Source: Desulfovibrio psychrotolerans (GTDB taxonomy: Bacteria > Desulfobacterota > Desulfovibrionia > Desulfovibrionales > Desulfovibrionaceae). Taken from it: a DNA stretch of 64,000 nucleotides. The translations under genes were made by a program, and so were the position numbers. The DNA lies in the NCBI RefSeq assembly GCF_013340305.1, contig NZ_BLVP01000008.1, positions 483,408-547,407 on the forward strand, written 5' to 3'. The notes beneath the pieces are model-generated. The model was not told where the DNA came from. It saw nothing but the letters and a program-made list of their open reading frames with translations, and did no database searches. Below, in pieces: positions 52,716-63,967 of the stretch (position 1 is the stretch's first letter; every line of letters begins with the position of its first letter).

Positions 52716-55403
52716 TCAGTATTCAGGATTGATAATAGTTAGGCCTGTGCTGTCCGTATACTCCACCTGTTGTTCCGCCCATGCTATCCAGCCCTCTCCA
52801 ACCTGCCGCAGAACCAGCGGCACGCACCACTTGCCCTTGTCCGGCATGCGCTCCAAGAGCGCGGCAAGCTGAACGGTCACGTCGGGCGGGAGCGTGGACG
52901 GCGTGACCTTGTGCAGGCCTACCGAGACTTCAGACATCCGACATGCAGCGGCCATACCGGGGGCTTCCGCCCAAAGATGCAGGCGGGTGCCATCCCAGCG
53001 CAGCAAGCGTAGTTGAACGGTCTCCTCCCCCAGTCGGGTGAGCACCTTCTCGTCTGTTTCCCAGCCTCTCCCGACAGCCCCGATGGAATAACCGGCTTCC
53101 AGCTTCAAGGCATTATACCGGGCCATATCACGTTTCCCCATGCGTGTGGGGAGGTGCTTCTCATCGGCTTTCAGCAGTGCCTGCGGCGCAAAGGCCGAGT
53201 CGTCATACGTCGATTCCACCAGTCTGCGTGCGTCATCGGGGAGAGAGAGGTGCTGTGTCTCTTCCAGCAATCTGGCTGTACGCCAGAGCGGGGCCTGCAC
53301 GGGATAGACAAACTGGGCCTTGCCCAGCACTGAGGCATACCAGTCGCTTGTGGCGTTTGTCTGTGCCTGCGGAGCCAAGACACGCATGCGGGGGGATTCC
53401 AGTCCGGCAGGCCGGGAACGCTTGTGGCGGTGACAGCGGCCACCGCGCTGAATGAGCAATTCCATGGGGGCAAGGTCGGATGCCAGAAGATCAAAATCCA
53501 GATCAAGGCTTTGCTCAACAACCTGTGTGGCTATCAGTATTTTGCCGCGCCTGTCTTCCGGCGTGCTCTCTTTGCCGAACAGGGCCATCACCCGTTCTTC
53601 AATGGCTTGGCGGTCTGCCATGGCGAACCGGGCATGGAAGAGAATGATGTCTTCTTCCGGGACGCCATATTGCGTACGCAGGTGCTGATACGCTTCTCCC
53701 GCCTGATCCACCGTGTTGCGTATCCAGCAGGTGCAACCGCCAAAAGTGCGGGTTTCTATGAGCGCGTTATAGAGGGCGTTTTCGTCTGTGGTCATCTCTA
53801 CACGGATTATTGCATGCCGGGTGGCCGGGATATCTTGCTCCCTGGTGCCCTGCCGGTCCACTGCCGTGGCCAGAGGAAAAAAGCCGGAATGCAGGGATGG
53901 GGGTGGATATCCCGCTCCTTCACAGAACGCGGCGGCAAGATTGGCGCGCATGCTCCGGGTGAGCGTGGCGGAAAGAAGAATGGCACTGCCCCCGAGGGCT
54001 GCATGAAAACGGAGGAGGGTCTGGAGCAATGATCCGGTGTATTCGTCGTAGGCATGCACCTCGTCTACCACCAGCACGTTGCGGGCCAGTCCGAGCAGGC
54101 GCAGGCACTGGTGCCGGGCCGGGAGCACGGCCATGAGGGCCTGATCTATTGTGCCCACGCCGCACTGGGACAGCAGTGCCTTTTTTCGGGAATCGGCAAG
54201 CCATGTGGCACAGTAGGAGCGCCCATCGGTCTGCGGATCAATGGATGGAGATGTGCCGGCATCGGGAACGCTGGCCATGAACAGTTCGGAAAGATTGCGG
54301 GCGCCGTGCGCCAGCATCAGGGATATGGGGGCGGGCTGGCCGCTGCCTTCATCTTCTGCAAACAGTGCCCGGTAGGACTGGGCCAGCCGTGCATACATGC
54401 CGTTGGCCGTGGCCATGGTGGGCAGGCCGATGTAGAATCCTTCCGCCTCGCCCATGTGCATGAGCCCGTGACAGCAGAGCAGAGCTGCTTCCGTTTTGCC
54501 GCCCCCGGTCATGTCTTCAAATATATGCAGCTGGGGACCGGCGTGTTGCAGGGCATAGTGCAGGGCATGGGTTTGCAGCGGGCTGGGCCGGGCGTCTGCA
54601 TGAAGATGGGGAAGCAGCCGGGTAAAGTCGCGCTCCGGTTGGGCGGGCGACGCCAGCAAGCCGGATTCACATACGGCGCGCTGCGCATGGGGCAGTGCCA
54701 CTTCTTCCCAGTATGTTTTTAGCGGCATCGGTTCTGTGCAGAAAGGAAACCAGCGCGTGTTGGAACCAAGCCAGTCTGCTGCCACCATGAGTCCTGCATG
54801 GAGCCACGAGAGAGCGCAGAAGCTCTGCTCATCTTCCGGAATCGCCATGGGTTCCATCAGCAAACCGACAACCTCGGAGGCAAAGCTGGCTGCGTGTTCT
54901 GCCGAGCGGCGGAAGTGCCGTATGGAGCCGGACTCTTCCTGCGGAGAGCCGTGATGCCCGAATGTTGCGGCAATGAGGGGGTGCATGGTGTGCGCCGCTT
55001 CTTCGGAAAAGGCGGAGTGATGGTTCTCCAGTTTCTGGCGGACAACACTCATGTAGAGCGATTGCCCCAGCGCGGTATGGTGCGTGTTGCCGCCAAGGCC
55101 GGAAGGCGGGGCGTTTGTAAGCATGGCCCGAGCCGCTGCCTGCTGCTCCTGAAAGAGCGACGCAAATTTGCCTATGTCGTGCAGGGCTGCGAGTGTGCGA
55201 AGGAGTGCGCGGATGCTGGTTGCAGGTAACCCGGAGAGGTGCGTGATGCGCCGCAGCAGGAGAGGGGAGTGGTAAAGGAGTCTGTCGTAGACGGCTGCAA
55301 CATCCAACAGGTGATAGGGCAGCAGGTGGATGAACGGGGCAGTGTTCTTGTCAAATTTTGCCCAGTAGCCGAAATAGGGCTGTTCCGTGTTGCATGGGGG
55401 CAT
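52716..55403 (-). CDS. cas3: Cas3, type I-E helicase-nuclease
   Basis: Recruited by Cascade to nick, unwind and degrade target DNA. 895 residues. N-terminal HD nuclease: HLLPYHLLDVAAVY, LAALHDIGKFASLF, HHTALG and ATFGHHGSPQ. Superfamily 2 helicase: motif I DMTGGGKTEAALL, II VVDEVHAYDEYTG, III LLSATLTRS, V QVVEQSLDLDFD, VI QRGGRCHRHKR. A C-terminal domain follows. Full length and intact. It is separated from cse1 by 1.28 kb that hold higBA, the degenerate CRISPR unit and the cas promoter, whereas in many I-E loci cas3 lies directly beside cse1. Confidence 0.97.
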   Translation of the reverse strand: MPPCNTEQPYFGYWAKFDKNTAPFIHLLPYHLLDVAAVYDRLLYHSPLLLRRITHLSGLPATSIRALLRTLAALHDIGKFASLFQEQQAAARAMLTNAPPSGLGGNTHHTALGQSLYMSVVRQKLENHHSAFSEEAAHTMHPLIAATFGHHGSPQEESGSIRHFRRSAEHAASFASEVVGLLMEPMAIPEDEQSFCALSWLHAGLMVAADWLGSNTRWFPFCTEPMPLKTYWEEVALPHAQRAVCESGLLASPAQPERDFTRLLPHLHADARPSPLQTHALHYALQHAGPQLHIFEDMTGGGKTEAALLCCHGLMHMGEAEGFYIGLPTMATANGMYARLAQSYRALFAEDEGSGQPAPISLMLAHGARNLSELFMASVPDAGTSPSIDPQTDGRSYCATWLADSRKKALLSQCGVGTIDQALMAVLPARHQCLRLLGLARNVLVVDEVHAYDEYTGSLLQTLLRFHAALGGSAILLSATLTRSMRANLAAAFCEGAGYPPPSLHSGFFPLATAVDRQGTREQDIPATRHAIIRVEMTTDENALYNALIETRTFGGCTCWIRNTVDQAGEAYQHLRTQYGVPEEDIILFHARFAMADRQAIEERVMALFGKESTPEDRRGKILIATQVVEQSLDLDFDLLASDLAPMELLIQRGGRCHRHKRSRPAGLESPRMRVLAPQAQTNATSDWYASVLGKAQFVYPVQAPLWRTARLLEETQHLSLPDDARRLVESTYDDSAFAPQALLKADEKHLPTRMGKRDMARYNALKLEAGYSIGAVGRGWETDEKVLTRLGEETVQLRLLRWDGTRLHLWAEAPGMAAACRMSEVSVGLHKVTPSTLPPDVTVQLAALLERMPDKGKWCVPLVLRQVGEGWIAWAEQQVEYTDSTGLTIINPEY

Positions 55404-55843
55404 CTCTGCTTATCCTCGTAAGGCTGTGCCGGAGCGGGCAACAGCTATGGTCGATGGACCGTTTGCACAACGTGCTATGCGTGGCGGAGCTAACCATAAA
55501 TAGGCATTCATATAGAGCCGGTTTAACAATGCCGTAGCCATGCCTATCATCTCCACGGGCAAGCAGCAAATTCTCCCGCTGTTGTGGAGGAGGCTGAGCG
55601 TCTTTGCGGAGTCATAGGTGAAGCTGGCTGGAACGTGTACAGCAGAAACAGACGCCGGGTGCGCGGCTCGCCACACGGTGCACCGGGCAGGTGCCAGGCG
55701 ACATGAGTACGATACAGACTATGCTTACGACCTGACGCAGGGGCGCACAGGATGATGACTGCCGTACTTGCGGGCTACGAAGGAGACGCACATGCCGGGC
55801 AGGGAAGATGTTTTAATAGCATACTTCAAGATTGTTATAATAT
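55404..55843. other. 440-base gap without a convincing gene
   Basis: Region between cas3 and the AT-rich gene. A plus-strand frame of about 65 codons lacking a start ends at a TGA near 55707 (reading AVVEEAERLCGVIGEAG in the middle); it may be a gene remnant but is too weak to call. The cas3 promoter must lie here; I see no strong match. Confidence 0.4.
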
Positions 55844-56812
55844 TTATGCCCCTGCCTGTCGTCCTAAAGCCGATTTAAAAGAATCCAAATCAAGCATGCA
55901 TTCCTCAAATAAACCATACCCCATGAAGGATGAGGTTGCGAATTTGACATCTGCATATTGCTGGAGAGCCATGTAGGCTTGGTTAAATGCATCAGAATTT
56001 AATTCATTTCTCAAAACTTTTGAAGCCGGGTCGTGATTGGCAAGGAGTAATATATATATCGGTCTTCCTGACAACTCGGGAACCGCATTCTTGTTGCCGT
56101 TTTTTGAAAAGAGTACAAGTCCTAACTCCCGTTTTTGGTTGAACTGCTCGCAAATTGTTATTTTAATTTCCTCGCAATCACCAGGCTCTCGAAGGCATGC
56201 TACTGTTTTTTCCATATGTTCGACAATTCCAGAAGAACCAGACAGTGCACTGTCGGAATATTTAACTTCAATAATAGCAAGCTTTTGTGAAGGACTTTCA
56301 ATAAATTTTCTTGCACTTGATGTACTAGGCCAATAAATTGCCATGGCATCGAATTTTGTAGAAATAGTATTAACAGTCTTTTCAAATTCAACATCAACAA
56401 TGAAATAGTCAGTTAAATTTGATACACGAGAATAGCTATTTTCTCTTGATACTAATTGCTGAAATTCTCTTTCAGGTTTCATGTTTTTAGAGAAGTGAAT
56501 ATCCATTTCTAATTTTAAAAACTGAAAATCATTTACCCATCTTTGTGCATCATTCATACTCGATACGTCATAGGGCAAGTTAACAAAATAAGATGGATCT
56601 TTGAGATAATTCTTGTCAAAATCCATTTTATACGAATTAGTATTATTATTCCTTTTTATCCCAACAAGCTTGCCTCCTCTGTAGTATATATGGATTTCAT
56701 TGTCCCTAATTTGTAAATCTAACGTATGGTCGTCGCGCACTCTTTTTAATACAGGAGTGAGATTGCCGTTTTTTAAGTCAGTAATAAATTCAGGTGACAA
56801 TTTCCTTCCCAT
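55844..56812 (-). CDS. AT-rich gene for a putative PD-(D/E)XK nuclease, possible defence protein
   Basis: 322 residues, codon use far more AT-rich than its neighbours, which suggests recent transfer. The middle carries a nuclease-like core: Glu115 in KPEREFQQLVSRE, Asp155 in STKFDAMAIYW, and Glu182-x-Lys184 in KLAIIEVKYSDSAL, the order expected of the PD-(D/E)XK fold. The N-terminal 60 residues are Lys/Arg/Asn-rich with beta character. No partner methylase or second subunit is nearby. It lies between cas3 and a gene remnant; a role in phage defence is inference from composition and place. Confidence 0.7.
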   Translation of the reverse strand: MGRKLSPEFITDLKNGNLTPVLKRVRDDHTLDLQIRDNEIHIYYRGGKLVGIKRNNNTNSYKMDFDKNYLKDPSYFVNLPYDVSSMNDAQRWVNDFQFLKLEMDIHFSKNMKPEREFQQLVSRENSYSRVSNLTDYFIVDVEFEKTVNTISTKFDAMAIYWPSTSSARKFIESPSQKLAIIEVKYSDSALSGSSGIVEHMEKTVACLREPGDCEEIKITICEQFNQKRELGLVLFSKNGNKNAVPELSGRPIYILLLANHDPASKVLRNELNSDAFNQAYMALQQYADVKFATSSFMGYGLFEECMLDLDSFKSALGRQAGA

Positions 56813-56861
56813 TTCTAACTCCTTATTGTGTATCTAAAATAGCACAGAGAGATAATTTTCA

Positions 56862-56892
56862 GAAATACGCTATAAGTATACTTATATGTCAA
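56862..56892 (-). promoter_or_regulatory. Promoter with a 16-bp perfect palindrome, for the AT-rich gene
   Basis: Minus: TTGACA (56892-56887) directly followed by the palindrome TATAAGTA-TACTTATA (56886-56871), then TATTTC (56867-56862) as a possible -10. An operator between the -35 and -10 is a classical repressor layout. It is about 50 bases before the start codon. Confidence 0.6.
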
Positions 56893-57102
56893 GCTGCACA
56901 AAAATGCTAGCTCTATTTTGTGGCAGCGTCGATAGGGTGCTTCTTTCATCCTTGTCCATTAGTCCATCAGGAATGACCATTTTGGTATTCGAATCAATGC
57001 TTACGGTACAATCAACATGCGACCAATCGTGCTGGGAACGAATGATAGCACGATGTTATTCCGGAAAAAAACGCACTGACGCGTGACAGTCTCCACAAAA
57101 GC

Positions 57103-57130
57103 AGGGCAACGGAAGCTATTCCGTTGCCCT
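57103..57130 (-). terminator. Perfect 11-bp hairpin after the gene remnant
   Basis: AGGGCAACGGA (57103-57113), loop of 6, TCCGTTGCCCT (57120-57130). On minus it is followed by GCTTTTG, a weak T-run. It lies 27 bases after the remnant stop. Confidence 0.65.
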
Positions 57131-57156
57131 GAAAGCAGTCTCCGTGTGAGCGGTGT

Positions 57157-57318
57157 CTATTCCGGCAGTTTGGGCCTGCCTCCTTCAATCTGGTTCCATG
57201 CGGCGTCTAGGCCGTTGAAGTTTTCGTTAAGGAACGCCTTGAATACCGTGGGATTTTTGCGTTTACCGACAAGCCGGGATGCAAGGGCAATCCTCCCCCC
57301 TTTAGGCTGCCCGAAAAG
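57157..57318 (-). pseudogene. 3' remnant of an unidentified gene
   Basis: Minus-strand frame of about 53 codons ending in TAG at 57157, bounded upstream by an in-frame TAG and lacking any start. The end reads NPTVFKAFLNENFNGLDAAW and then NQIEGGRPKLPE, with normal codon use for this genome, and is followed by a terminator-like hairpin. It looks like the tail of a gene whose front was lost at the right edge of the CRISPR/AT-rich segment. Confidence 0.45.
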
Positions 57319-57338
57319 GAGAGGCTATACAGCCGGTC

Positions 57339-59096
57339 TTAGTTGCTGCGGAGTTCCGCAATGAGCGACCCCAGCACCTGCATTTGTGCGGAGAGTTCTG
57401 TAACGGCATGCTCGGACTGCCGCATGGCGCCGGAGGTTTCGCCGGAAATGCGGCTTATGTCTTCAATGCTGCGGCTTATCTCCTCGCTGGCAGCGGACTG
57501 CTGCTCAGAAGCCGTGGCAATGGACCGTACCTGATCACTGGCGGTATCTACCAGCGTCACAATGTTCTGCAGCACATCGCCGGATTCGTTGGCAAGGGTA
57601 GTGGCCTCTTCAATCTGGCGGGTGGTGCGCTCCACATTGTCTATGTTCTTTCTGGTGCTCTGCTGAATATCGTGTATGGCGGTGCCCACTTCCTTGGTGG
57701 CATTCATGGTCTTTTCCGCCAGCTTGCGCACCTCGTCCGCCACCACGGCGAATCCCCGCCCCGCATCTCCCGCGCGGGCGGCTTCAATGGCGGCGTTCAG
57801 CGCCAGCAGGTTGGTCTGGTCCGCAATGTCAGAAATCACGTTCATAATCTGCCCTATGCCCTCCGCCTGTGAGCCAAGGGTAGACATATCGCCTCTCATC
57901 TCCGCAGCCTGCGTATGCACCGCAGACATGCCGTGCACCACACGCTGCACAATGGCCGCGCCTTCCTGCGCCTTGCTGCGGGCAAATTCCGATGAGCTTG
58001 CCGCCTCGGCCGCATTACGCGTTACCTCCAGCACGGTGGCGTTCAGTTCTTCCATGGCGGTGGCTGTCTCTGTCACCCGCTGTGCCTGCACCTCTGCACC
58101 GCGGCTGGACTGCTCCACCTGTGCGGAAAGCTGCTCTGCGGCAGAGGCCGTATTTTCCGCAATGCCCTGTAATCTGTCGGCGGCTTCCAGCATGGCTTCT
58201 GTTTTTATTTCAGCCGCCTGCCCAGCCTGCGCGGCTGTTTCCATGGCCTCATGGGCCTTGCGGGCCTGTTCCGTGGCTTCTGCGGACTGCCGGTCTGCCT
58301 CCGCGATGCGCTCCTTCAGCGTGCCCACCATGGACCGGATGGCATCGCCCAGCTGGCCTACCTCATCCCGCTGCCGCACATCCAGAGACATATCCAGATT
58401 CCCCTGTGCCACGCCTCCGGCAAACCGGACCACGCTGGAAAGGGGGCCGGTGATGACCCGCGTGAGCACCACACCCAGCGCAACAGCCAGCACCACGCAC
58501 AGGACGGATACGATGACGATGATCATTTCCGCGCGCTGGGCTTTTTCTTCCGCCTCTTTTCCAAAATCTTCAGCCACACGCACGTTCAGGTCGATGAGGG
58601 CGTTCACCAGCCGCACGGCCTCGTCGTAGGAGGTTCTGGCCCCGCCCTGACTCAGCATATAGGCCAGATCACGTTCGCCGTCGCGCAGTTGGTCCATCAC
58701 TTCGGCGGAGCGGGTTTTCCACTCCTGCCATGTGGGAACAAGCTGCTCCCAGAGCTGCTCTTCTTCCTCGGTTTTGGGCAGTGGGGCATAGCGTTCCCAG
58801 CCCCGCTGGGCGTTGGCCCATGCGGTATCCAGCATGCGGAACTGCTTGGCCGCTTCCGTGGGATTATCCAGCGTTTCCTGAATGAGCAGGGTACGCTCCA
58901 CGCGCTGAATGGCTGTTTGCGCCTCGCTCATGGAACCAAGCCCGACAATGCCGGGCAGCCGCACCGTGGCAATTTCCGCCATGGACCGCTCGGTCTGTTT
59001 CAGTCCCAGAAAGCCGGTAACGCCCACGGCAAGGGCCAGTATGGCCGTGAACAGAAATCCCCCCAGCATTTTCACGCCGATTCGAATATTCTTCAT
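57339..59096 (-). CDS. Methyl-accepting chemotaxis protein
   Basis: Membrane chemoreceptor, 585 residues from ATG 59096 (GGAGAAAACC upstream). First helix [20 protein letters not shown], a four-helix-bundle periplasmic sensor (about 30-190) rich in Glu/Trp/Arg, second helix [24 protein letters not shown] domain ([20 protein letters not shown]) and a long signalling domain with the hairpin tip [20 protein letters not shown] then [20 protein letters not shown]. No C-terminal CheR-binding pentapeptide (ends AELRSN). It lies next to a TRAP transporter operon, but the ligand is unknown. Confidence 0.95.
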   Translation of the reverse strand: MKNIRIGVKMLGGFLFTAILALAVGVTGFLGLKQTERSMAEIATVRLPGIVGLGSMSEAQTAIQRVERTLLIQETLDNPTEAAKQFRMLDTAWANAQRGWERYAPLPKTEEEEQLWEQLVPTWQEWKTRSAEVMDQLRDGERDLAYMLSQGGARTSYDEAVRLVNALIDLNVRVAEDFGKEAEEKAQRAEMIIVIVSVLCVVLAVALGVVLTRVITGPLSSVVRFAGGVAQGNLDMSLDVRQRDEVGQLGDAIRSMVGTLKERIAEADRQSAEATEQARKAHEAMETAAQAGQAAEIKTEAMLEAADRLQGIAENTASAAEQLSAQVEQSSRGAEVQAQRVTETATAMEELNATVLEVTRNAAEAASSSEFARSKAQEGAAIVQRVVHGMSAVHTQAAEMRGDMSTLGSQAEGIGQIMNVISDIADQTNLLALNAAIEAARAGDAGRGFAVVADEVRKLAEKTMNATKEVGTAIHDIQQSTRKNIDNVERTTRQIEEATTLANESGDVLQNIVTLVDTASDQVRSIATASEQQSAASEEISRSIEDISRISGETSGAMRQSEHAVTELSAQMQVLGSLIAELRSN

Positions 59097-59398
59097 GGTT
59101 TTCTCCATTGAGTGTGTATCGCGCAGGCGCGGACCGGGGCAGCCATCCGGGAGCCGGATGTTCTGCGCCGGTCCCGCCCGGGCGGGAGGTGCGCAAATGC
59201 ATTGTACGGAGAAAGGCAGACGGCACGAAGCCGTGCGCTGCATGCGCCTGCCGAAGGAATGCCGGATGCGCCCGTGCAGGCGGAAATATGGATGGCGGCA
59301 GCGGCTTTGGGCATTCAGGGGCGCGCTCTCCCGCAGCAGGCCCCTGTGCGTATCCGTTCCGGTTGTCCGCCTCCGCCGCACGGGCGTGGAACTGCGGC
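59097..59398. other. Gap of about 300 bases, no gene seen
   Basis: GC-rich sequence between the chemoreceptor and the amidohydrolase. It must hold the chemoreceptor promoter; no clear sigma-28 site was found. Confidence 0.5.
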
Positions 59399-60235
59399 TT
59401 ACTCCGTCAGGCCCAGAATACGGCTTGCGTTGCCGTACATGACCTTGTGGCGCACCTCGTCCGTAAGCGGGAAGGAGGTGTAAGCATCCAGGGCGTCCTT
59501 CAGTTCGATGAACGGATGGGCACTGGCAAAGACCACCTTGTCCTGAATGATGGTGCTCATGGCCTGAGCAAACACGTCTGCCATGGGCGCGCGCTCGTAT
59601 TCGGAAAAGTCCATGTACACGTTGGCGTTGCGCAGGCAGGCGTATACGGCTTCATTCACATAGGGGTAGCCGCCGTGGCTCATGATGAGGGTCAGTTCCG
59701 GAAAATCGCGGGCCACCTGATCCACGTGGCGCGGGTCTGCGTAGTCCATGATGGCTCCGGCAACCTGCGGGGGCGGAGCCATGGTGATGAACACAGGCAC
59801 GTTCAGTTCTGCGCACTTGGTGTACACCGGGTAATAGCGGGCTTCACACGCGGGAATATGGGCAAGGTAGGGGTCAATGGCTATGCCCTTCATGCCGTGT
59901 TCCTCCACGGCGCGCACCACGTCGCGCACGGCGGCCATCTTTTTGTGCGGATCTACGCCCCAGAAGCCCACAAACTTGTCGGGATAGGCTTTGCAGAAAT
60001 CCAGTACGCTGCCGTTGTTGGCGGAAGTGCCGTACGTGGTTTCGCAGTCGCGGCCGGTAATGACGGCCAGTGCCACGTTGCGGCGGTCCAGATCGGCCAC
60101 GATTTCTTCCAGCGGCTGCGGCTGGCGGGCGTCAAAGCCGATGGCCTTGCACGCTTCCTTGAACATGGCGCTGTTTTTTATGCCGTTAATGATCTCCGGT
60201 GTATTGGGGCGGAATCTGAAGTCGATGATTTTCAT
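59399..60235 (-). CDS. Amidohydrolase-family (amidohydrolase_2) metal hydrolase
   Basis: 278-residue TIM-barrel hydrolase or decarboxylase. N-terminal [12 protein letters not shown] stands where family members have DxHxH; here the HxH is replaced by FRFRP, so the usual metal pair is incomplete. Later motifs are present: [54 protein letters not shown] (in place of GSDxP) and [12 protein letters not shown] 60235 is chosen over the open extension to 60331. It is the third gene of a TRAP operon and probably acts on the imported carboxylate. Confidence 0.83.
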   Translation of the reverse strand: MKIIDFRFRPNTPEIINGIKNSAMFKEACKAIGFDARQPQPLEEIVADLDRRNVALAVITGRDCETTYGTSANNGSVLDFCKAYPDKFVGFWGVDPHKKMAAVRDVVRAVEEHGMKGIAIDPYLAHIPACEARYYPVYTKCAELNVPVFITMAPPPQVAGAIMDYADPRHVDQVARDFPELTLIMSHGGYPYVNEAVYACLRNANVYMDFSEYERAPMADVFAQAMSTIIQDKVVFASAHPFIELKDALDAYTSFPLTDEVRHKVMYGNASRILGLTE

Positions 60236-60331
60236 GGACAAAGTCTCCCATATCCGTGCCGAAAGCCGCTCCGGCACGGGTTTGTGTGGGCCGCCGGGAC
60301 ATGTGTCCCGGCGGCGTATGGTATTGAGCAA

Positions 60332-62230
60332 CTACTTTCCGACGAAGAAGAGAGGCACTTCCGGAATGTAGGTGATGATGAGAAGCACCACGAGCATGAG
60401 CAGCATCATGGGAATGACGGACTGCGCCAGATTGGACAGCTTGGCCTTGGAAACGCCGCTGGCCACGAAGAGGTTCACGCCCACCGGCGGCGTGATGAAG
60501 CCGATGGCAAGGTTCACCACCATGATGATGCCGAAGTGGAGCGGGTCTACGCCTGCCCCGATGACGATGGGCAGCAGGATGGGCGTAAGGATGACGATGG
60601 CGGCCAGCGCTTCCATGAAGATGCCCACGATGAGCAGCAGCACGTTGATGAGCATGAGGATGACCAGCTTGTTTTCCGTAACGCCGAGAATGGCGCGGGC
60701 AATGGTGCCGGGCACGTCTTCAATGGTCATGATGTTGCCGAACAGGGTGGCCATGGCCATAAGCACGATGATGGTGGCCGATGTTTCCGCAGCCTCCACA
60801 CAGCAGCTGATGACCTTGCGGGGGGTGAGCTCGCGGTAGACGAACACGCCCACGATGAGCCCGTAGCAGGCGGCCACGGCGGCGGCTTCTGTGGGGGTCA
60901 TAAGGCCGCCGTAAATGCCGCCGAGCACGATGACGGGCACCATGAGCGCCCACTTGGCGTCCCAGAAAGCCCGCCCGAAGGTAACGATGGTGCGCTGGCG
61001 CTTTTCGCCATGCCAGCCGCGTGCTCTGGAAAAGAAGTAGGCATAGCCCATAAGCACAAGCCCGGTCATCACGCCGGGCACAATGCCGCCGAGGAAAAGG
61101 TCGCCGATGGAGACCTGCGCGGATATGCCGTACACCACAAACGGGTTGCTGGGCGGTATCATAACCCCTATGGCGCCTGCCGCCGCGACCAGTGCGCCTG
61201 CAAAGTACTTGTCGTAGCCGCGCTGCACCATGGCGGGTACGGTCAGCGCGCCTATGGCTGCCACCGTGGCGGGGCCGGAGCCGCTTATGGCGCCGAAGAA
61301 CATGCAGGTTGCCACGGTTACCAGCGCCATGCCGCCGTACAGCCCGCCGAGCATCTCGTCAGCCAGTGCCAGCAGGCGCTCGGAAAGGCCGCCCGCTCCC
61401 ATGAACACCCCTGCGGCGATGAAGAAGGGAATGGCCATGATGGGAAAGCTGTCAATGGAGGTGAAGGCTGTTTGCGCAAGGTACTGGATGGGCAGGGTGT
61501 CTGCGCAGATAACCGTGGCCAGCGTGGAAAGGCCAAGGGAAATGGCAATGGGAACCCCTATGATGCACAGCGCGGCGAAGTAGCCGAACAGGGCGGGAAG
61601 CGGTTCCATGTATTCCGTGATCACAATGGGCGAAATAACCAGCCCCACGCAGGCAAGGGCTATGGCGGTGTCTTTCAGGCCGCAGGCGCGTACCTGCGCG
61701 GAAAGGTCCTGCAGCAGGCGCAGGCTCATCAGGCCGAATCCCACCGGCAGCACCAGATACGGTATGATGAAAGGAATCCGCAGAGCCGTGGTGTGCTGGG
61801 GGAACATCATCAGCCGCTCTATCTGCGACCAGCCGGTCCAGCAGATGGTGAGCGTAAGCGTGAGGAAGAACGTGTTCACCATCACCCAGCTTACATTCTG
61901 CCAGCGTGCGGAAAGCTTGTCATGCAGGATGTCTATGCGGATGGAACTGCGTTTTTTGATGGCAACGGAGAGCGCCAGATAGGTTATCCAGATAAAGATG
62001 TATCTGGACAATTCTTCAGTCCAGACCGCAGCTCCCGAACCGCTTGTGAAATGCGTGAGCACATAGCGGTAGGCGGTCTGGAAGGTGATAAAGGCGATGA
62101 TGGACAGCAGGCCGGCCACGAGAAATATCTTCTCGAAGTTGTTGTCCAGCCAGAGCCATGCCTTTTTCAGGGCAGATGCGTCGGTCGTATCGTTAATGGG
62201 CATTGTGTTGCAGATAATTTCCTGGCTCAT
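60332..62230 (-). CDS. TRAP transporter fused DctQ-DctM permease
   Basis: 632 residues. The N-terminal 180 residues are a four-helix DctQ domain (IFLVAGLLSIIAFITFQTAY, SRYIFIWITYLALSVAIKKR). The rest is a DctM domain with about 12 helices and motifs FFIAAGVFMGAGGLSERLL, GAISGSGPATVAAIGALT, MIPPSNPFVVYG and GFITPPVGVNLFVASG. It imports an organic acid with sodium, fed by DctP. GGGAGGCTTT precedes the ATG. Confidence 0.95.
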   Translation of the reverse strand: MSQEIICNTMPINDTTDASALKKAWLWLDNNFEKIFLVAGLLSIIAFITFQTAYRYVLTHFTSGSGAAVWTEELSRYIFIWITYLALSVAIKKRSSIRIDILHDKLSARWQNVSWVMVNTFFLTLTLTICWTGWSQIERLMMFPQHTTALRIPFIIPYLVLPVGFGLMSLRLLQDLSAQVRACGLKDTAIALACVGLVISPIVITEYMEPLPALFGYFAALCIIGVPIAISLGLSTLATVICADTLPIQYLAQTAFTSIDSFPIMAIPFFIAAGVFMGAGGLSERLLALADEMLGGLYGGMALVTVATCMFFGAISGSGPATVAAIGALTVPAMVQRGYDKYFAGALVAAAGAIGVMIPPSNPFVVYGISAQVSIGDLFLGGIVPGVMTGLVLMGYAYFFSRARGWHGEKRQRTIVTFGRAFWDAKWALMVPVIVLGGIYGGLMTPTEAAAVAACYGLIVGVFVYRELTPRKVISCCVEAAETSATIIVLMAMATLFGNIMTIEDVPGTIARAILGVTENKLVILMLINVLLLIVGIFMEALAAIVILTPILLPIVIGAGVDPLHFGIIMVVNLAIGFITPPVGVNLFVASGVSKAKLSNLAQSVIPMMLLMLVVLLIITYIPEVPLFFVGK

Positions 62231-62377
62231 AAAGCCTCCCTCAACCCGGATAGGCCGGGACCGTGTTCCTGTGTCTGTCCACGCAGGCCGGTGGCTGCCG
62301 CATTGCGGGCATAACGCCGCCGGTTAGCCGGGACGGGCACCCCTTTCCCGCTCATGCCGGGAATCTGTTATCTCTTA

Positions 62378-62440
62378 CCCGCCCCGGCAGCGGGGCGGGC
62401 AGGAACAAGGCTGCCCGCTTTTCCGGAGAAAAGCGGGCAG
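62378..62440 (-). terminator. Two tandem hairpins between dctP and the permease gene
   Basis: CTGCCCGCTTTT (62411-62422) pairs perfectly with AAAAGCGGGCAG (62429-62440); CCCGCCCCG (62378-62386) pairs with CGGGGCGGG (62391-62399). Neither is followed by a T-run, so they more likely act as an mRNA stabiliser or partial terminator that favours dctP over the permease. Confidence 0.65.
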
Positions 62441-62445
62441 GGGGG

Positions 62446-63933
<1,488 letters not shown>

Positions 63934-63951
63934 TCAGCGTGTTGCGATGTT

Positions 63952-63967
63952 TGGCACAAACCGTGCT
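63952..63967 (+). promoter_or_regulatory. Sigma-54 promoter reading out of the window
   Basis: TGGCAC-A-AACC-GTGCT fits TGGCACR-N4-TTGCW with one mismatch and the correct GG-GC spacing. It points to a gene beyond base 64000. The remaining gap 63457-63951 shows no gene and must hold the dctP promoter. Confidence 0.6.

Noticed and set aside
56886-57086. 66-codon plus-strand ORF after the AT-rich gene
   Set aside because: No ribosome site, starts within the palindromic promoter of the opposite gene, no recognisable domain.
59108-62314. 1068-codon plus-strand ORF
   Set aside because: It is antisense to the amidohydrolase and TRAP permease, His/Gly/Asp-rich as expected of an antisense frame in GC-rich DNA.
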